Below the pieces are notes generated by a model. It made no database searches and was not told where the DNA came from. It worked only from the letters and a program-made list of their open reading frames with translations. The position numbers and the translations under genes are program-made. Positions 59,272-64,000 of a stretch of DNA of 64,000 bases are shown in pieces (position 1 is the first letter of the stretch; each line of letters begins with the position of its first letter). The stretch is from Paulownia fortunei (taxonomy: Eukaryota; Streptophyta; Magnoliopsida; Lamiales; Paulowniaceae). Location: assembly GCA_019321725.1 (NCBI GenBank), contig CM033111.1, positions 2,976,001 to 3,040,000 on the forward strand, written 5' to 3'.

Positions 59272-59593
59272 AAAATTTTATCCTTGAAGTGGTAAATTTG
59301 AGATTATATGAACAAAAAAAATTAGGTTTAAATCCTACAAGTATGGGTATTTATTTTTTTATAATAGTTCCTTTCATTGTATTCGATATTGATTGTAAGA
59401 TTATTTCTTAATATTTAATTTTAATATTGTCCAGAAAATTTTATCCTTCAAATGGTAAAGTTGAGATTCTATGAACGAAAAGAATTAGGTTTAAATCCTA
59501 CAAGTGTGGGTATTAATTTTTTACAATAGTTTCTTTCATTGTATTCGATATTGATAATATGGTTATTTCTTAATATTTAATTTTGATATTATT
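59272..59593. repeat. 163-bp direct repeat with tRNA-like B box
   Basis: Copy 1 is at 59272-59434 and copy 2 at 59435-59593, differing by a few scattered bases. Each holds CCTT.AA.TGGTAAA.TTGAGAT and, about 35 bp later, GGTTTAAATCC (59325-59335 and 59488-59498), which resembles a pol III B box. This could be a tandem pair of SINE heads. No coding potential. Confidence 0.7.
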
Positions 59594-61887
59594 AAATGAT
59601 CTAATTATTAGATTGATATTCTTAAAATAAAATGTCCCTTCTTCACAACTCAATTTACATATATGTATGTGTGTGTGTGTATATAATTGTTAGGGGCTAT
59701 TTGCACCACTTGACTACTTTAGCCTACATCATAATGAATATTGGAAATTACAGGGACTCAAATAAATATATAATTTGTTAAAAAAAAAAAAAAGCAAATC
59801 TATAAAACGTAGTGGCCTAGGTCAAAAAGCCTATATATCAATTTGCACAATGGAAAAAGCATATAGTTGAATGTATTAAATTAAGCTCATTGATTGAATT
59901 ACTAAAGCCTATGGCTCAACTCAAGTGGGGGCTATTTCACCCAAAGCGATTGTGAATTCAATTGGTTTCTAAATTTATTTGCTTTTTGAATTAGTTTTTA
60001 AAACTATTTGAGTAAACCATTTAACAATTCCTACCAAACTAAAATGCTTCAATATAATTGTATAAGTCAAAATTTATCTATCCAAGCCCAATTATATTTC
60101 AAATCATCGTATTATATGGTTAGTTTAAGTTCATACTTCAACTAATATTTTCCCAATTTTCATGATATACATATGCTCTTCATAGTATTTACGGCGCACA
60201 TTAAGCTCACCCCACTCCAAATTGCCGAACACCCCCACCCCCCCCCCCCCCTCTCTCCCAAAGAAAAAAGAAAAAGGGACAAAAAACCAGAGCTTTAGTC
60301 CCCACAATGGTTCATTTCAAGCGTAAGAATTATCTCATGCTGATTCCTTTGTGATCACCTCTTATTATCTCAAAGTTTTTGAGTGGTGAAATTTGATTCA
60401 CTTAATTACACAACACAACAAGGTACTATCGTTTTCTTTGTTAGTTACGAGTGTTTTGACAGATAATTACCAAGATTCTTCTGAGCAAACAAAAGAAATC
60501 ATCGTAAAAAACAATTCAATATATCTGTCCTTAGACAAAATGGGAAGTCATCTGGTTCGAATGCCAATTGACCACACATTCAAATCTGCAACACAATTGG
60601 ATGCAATGGATCATTGGAGAATGTTCCAACAATTACCAGCTTTAAATTTTCAAAATTTTCAGCAAGTCATGGACAAGTCAATTCTCATGATACGCAAAAT
60701 CATGATATGATCATAGGAAATATGTCATTGTATGTGTATATAACTGTATAAGTACAGAATTGTGGATGGTCCATGCCCATCTACAGAGAGGACCACCAGC
60801 TGCGGTTCGTTACATATACCCAAACCACAATTGCTGCCAATGGATAACTCAGCAGCTAAAACTATGTTGGGTGGCTATCTTGTGTCTATACATGAGTATG
60901 GGGGGGGGGGGGGGGGGGGGAGGGTGTGCTAGGACAAGACATTTATGAGTTGACGGCGTATATCAAACATATGTGAGTTAAAAAATTTAATGATAATCAA
61001 GCCGAGTGTATTGAATTTCAATTCATCATGTATCAATATAAGTTTTTTCTTTGTATTATTTTTGTGGTTTAAATCTATTTAGCTTTTGTTCCCCTTTATA
61101 TATATATATCAAGAGTTTAATATCAAGTATTGCAGGAGAGATCAAGGTGACTCAAACTTATATTGTTTTATCTTCTTTTTACAAATTAAATTCACATATG
61201 TAAAGAAACTTGACAGCCAGTAATGTAGTGAGCAAATTGATGATATAGATTTTATCATAATTGAACGAATATAGAAAATTTTAATTGGACAGAATAAAAG
61301 GATAAAAGGTCACCCTGAAAATGACTATTTTCTTTTGTTTAGGTCAGAAACAAGAAAATGCCAACCAATAATTATCTATTCTGAACGTGATATAGAAGTT
61401 TACAAATTAAGTTATACTACTTAAAAGTGAATAATCATCATAACTCCAATAAAATTTTAATTAGAATAAAACTTCAACAATGGAGACCATTAATTCTAGA
61501 ACTACGTGCTACAACAAATAAATTTAAATCCATAATTTTTTCAGTCCTTATATCTTGATATAATGAAAATTGCAATAGATTATAGTTAATGAACTTAAAA
61601 AATATAGTTCCCTAAAAAAAAAATAATGATACCGCTACTATTTTCAGTCCATATTGTTCATAGAATTTTGAGCCTATATTTTTAATTTAATTTAAAATTT
61701 ACCATGGATATAACACAAAATCAAAGTTATGGTAACTATAAAATTACTATATTAAAAGCTCAAGCGTCCATGAGAAGTTGAGATAAAAGTTGAGATAAAA
61801 GTAGATGTACGTTACACATCATATTGTTATATATCATCATGCTTTGGCCCAAGATTAATTAATTAATTAGTTTTACATATACATAGC
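59594..61887. other. AT-rich DNA with homopolymer runs, no supported gene
   Basis: Includes a 14-C run at 60238-60251 and a 21-G run at 60900-60920. An open frame of 105 codons (60393-60710, +) has no recognisable motif and ends by chance-like composition. It is not called as a gene. Confidence 0.4.
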
Positions 61888-61907
61888 ATATATATATATA
61901 TATATAT
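61888..61907. repeat. (AT)n microsatellite
   Basis: About ten AT units within CATATATATATATATATATG. Confidence 0.9.
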
Positions 61908-61952
61908 GTATGTATGGGTGTACTGCGGGACCATGTTCAACACGTAGAGGCA

Positions 61953-61966
61953 ACGTGGCGCCACGT
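61953..61966. promoter_or_regulatory. Perfect 14-bp palindrome made of two ABRE cores
   Basis: ACGTGGCGCCACGT reads the same on both strands and holds two facing ACGTGGC boxes, the core of ABA-response elements bound by bZIP factors. A CACGT lies 10 bp to the left as well (61941-61945). No gene starts within the next 2 kb on either strand, so it may belong to a gene beyond the window or be chance. Confidence 0.4.
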
Positions 61967-64000
61967 CATCATGGTAGTACTTGAAGGACAAGGTACAAGA
62001 CAGTCACACTCATGGCAGGTTGGCAACAACCAATCTCGAGGCCTACTAGCTACAATATTCCATTACCAACGAAAAAATTAAAATAAAAAATTTCAATCAT
62101 GTTATTCATTTTCATTGTCTACACATCAACAGTTCGTTCGGTTATTTTTAAACTTATAATTATATTTTTAATATATTTAGAAATGATAAATATTTTTATT
62201 AGATTTTTGTGTCAAAAGAAAAAATATTTAGATTAGTTATATTTTTCTATACAGAATATATAAGTTTAAAATAAAAATTATATTTATTTTATAATATTTT
62301 TCATATAAAAATACGTAAAATATTAGTATATTTGAAAATAAAATTGATATTTACATAAAAAGATGTGAAATGTTAGTAAATTTAAAAATTAATTTAAAAA
62401 TTAAAATAAATTGTGTTTCTAATACAAATAAATAAAATAAATTTATTTTTAGAATTTTAAATAAGAAAAATAAGAAAAAATCTTTATGGAAATGAAACCT
62501 CAATCATTTAGCAATTAGAGTTGTTTAATCAAATCTGGTCAGCATATTATCGTGTTGATTTGACTCCTCTTTAGAGTATTTGTAAGATCAAATTATGTGC
62601 AGATCTCCGACATTTTTTTGTCTACTGCTCAAAAGATTCACATTTTGCTAATGTGGAAAACTTTGTCTTACATCCGACACTTTAACAATAAGCTTAAAAT
62701 TATATTAATATTATATTATCATAATTAGCTAATGTGGAATACTTTATATTCGAGTTATTTGAATTCAATATTGTGTTGATATAATTATAATTGCTGAATT
62801 GTTATTAATATTCATCTCTTTTGAGATTTAGATATTTGCTAAAAGTTTCGATTCTACTACTTTTTAGTCAAAGATTCTAATGACCAAAATACTCATATCC
62901 CCATACATTTTTTTTTTTTAAAAGAAAAGAATAAGTTTCAAAAGATTAAGGCATAATTTGTTGAAAGAAAATGCATGAGTGAGACCAAAATTGGAATTTT
63001 TAGGTTTTATTCAATGACAAAAAAGAATATGGGTTAATTTTTTTACATAAAAGATAATCATAATTTTCATAATTGTAAATATCTAATAATTTTTCAAATG
63101 CATAATTTTCATAATAAAAGTCTAATAGTATAATAATTAATTTATATTTTAAAAAAAAAGGTAGTTATTTTCATATGCATTACCATAGTAAATAATAGTG
63201 TGTATTTTATATATTATTGAACCTCATAATTTAAATTTTGATCTCACATTTTTTCAAAACAATGCATTTGAAAATGTGATCTCATTTAATATTTTTTAAA
63301 AATAATTTTAAAAGACAAAACTTAGTCCATGCTCTTCATTTTTAGAAAATATAGCTTAGACTTTATTTTAATCTTTTACTTATTTTTAAAAATTTATACA
63401 TTTCAAAACCTAAGTTTATAATTATTATGAGTTGTTTTCTCATATTAAATTTAATTTACTCTCCTTATCGTTGAACAGTGTAAAATTTAACATGGTCTCA
63501 CCTTTTGTCTTTTTCCAATAAATTTCATTTTAAAATTTTACATGTTGAAAAGTAATTTTCATAGGTAAAAATTAATCAATATTATTCATAGTGGGATCTC
63601 ATTTCTTTTTTAAAACTACATATTATCTTATCATGTATTATTTTGTGTACAATTGAAGCCAAGCTTGAATTTTGATTTTTCATTTTTTTTTATTTTTTTT
63701 AGAAAAGAACTCCTGTTAATTTCTTAAAAATTATGGATTGTTTTCATATGTATTTGGCTAAAGATATATTTATTTTACAGAAAAAAATTAGTAATAAAAA
63801 AAATACTAGAGATAATATTTTTGTCAAAAACCAAAATTTGAGAGAAGGTGGAAGCAAAATAACCCTCTTTATAAGCAAGTGTTTCATTATGCATATCAAT
63901 GAATTGATTTCTTGATTAATCAAACAGGAAAGACACCCTCTTTCACTATAGTTACCTATTCAAGTGTTCGATTAAATGTCAGCTATCTAACAATTCATTT
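61967..64000. other. AT-rich intergenic DNA, nothing recognised
   Basis: Long AT-rich tracts with short open frames only (the longest, 63733-63915, has 60 codons and no motif). No gene, RNA or repeat pair is supported. Confidence 0.4.

Noticed and set aside
60393..60710. A 105-codon open frame on the plus strand
   Set aside because: No family motif, no supporting splice or promoter signals, and composition as expected for chance. It is not called as a gene.
1..64000. CRISPR arrays, bacterial operons, plastid or viral blocks
   Set aside because: No spaced identical repeats of the CRISPR kind, no ribosome-binding-site-led gene strings, and all supported genes have plant introns.

Overview
The window is nuclear DNA from a flowering plant, almost certainly a eudicot. 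The genes are split by many GT-AG introns, the gaps are very AT-rich, promoters carry plant TATA boxes and telo-box/site II motifs, and the gene families are plant ones (a CYP749-like P450 cluster of the CYP72 clan, a plant ACR protein with four ACT domains, plant NOP14). No bacterial, plastid or viral gene block is visible. The species cannot be named from the sequence alone. Exon models were built by hand from reading frames, splice signals and paralog or family comparison. Every model below closes in frame without an internal stop.

Layout. 1-5.8 kb: gene-poor DNA with a tRNA-Ile-like fragment and a decayed Ty1/copia element. 5.9-6.8 kb (+): universal stress protein-like gene. 8.2-17.1 kb (+): complete 14-exon NOP14, a ribosome biogenesis factor, with a MITE-like insert in one intron. 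18.6-26.7 kb: a local repeat array containing two small intronless paralogs (-) that encode an Ala-rich protein of 70 and 91 aa, two further copies of their 3' flank without the coding part, a SINE-like pair and a second MITE-like insert. 27.4-29.5 kb: AT-rich repeats. 30.5-43.8 kb: four intact CYP749-like P450 genes, two on the minus strand followed by two on the plus strand, all with five exons at matching positions. 46.2-52.4 kb (-): a J-domain protein with an acidic N-terminal half and a C-terminal J-domain, and a duplicated 5' flank. 53.9-57.2 kb (-): an ACT-domain repeat protein close to ACR4/ACR5. 57.8-64 kb: AT-rich DNA with simple repeats and no supported gene.

Functionally this is ordinary plant gene order, not one pathway. 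NOP14 acts in small ribosomal subunit assembly, the ACR protein is a likely amino-acid or nitrogen sensor, the J-protein is an Hsp70 co-chaperone candidate, and the P450s are probably specialised-metabolism oxidases. The most unusual points are: (i) two of the four P450s have lost the I-helix acidic residue and a third has Ser for the following Thr; (ii) the J-protein has three closely spaced SUMO-interaction-like motifs; (iii) a 3' flank has multiplied more often than its small gene; (iv) the ACR start codon is probably split from the rest of the protein by an intron after four coding bases. No clearly new multi-gene system was found.
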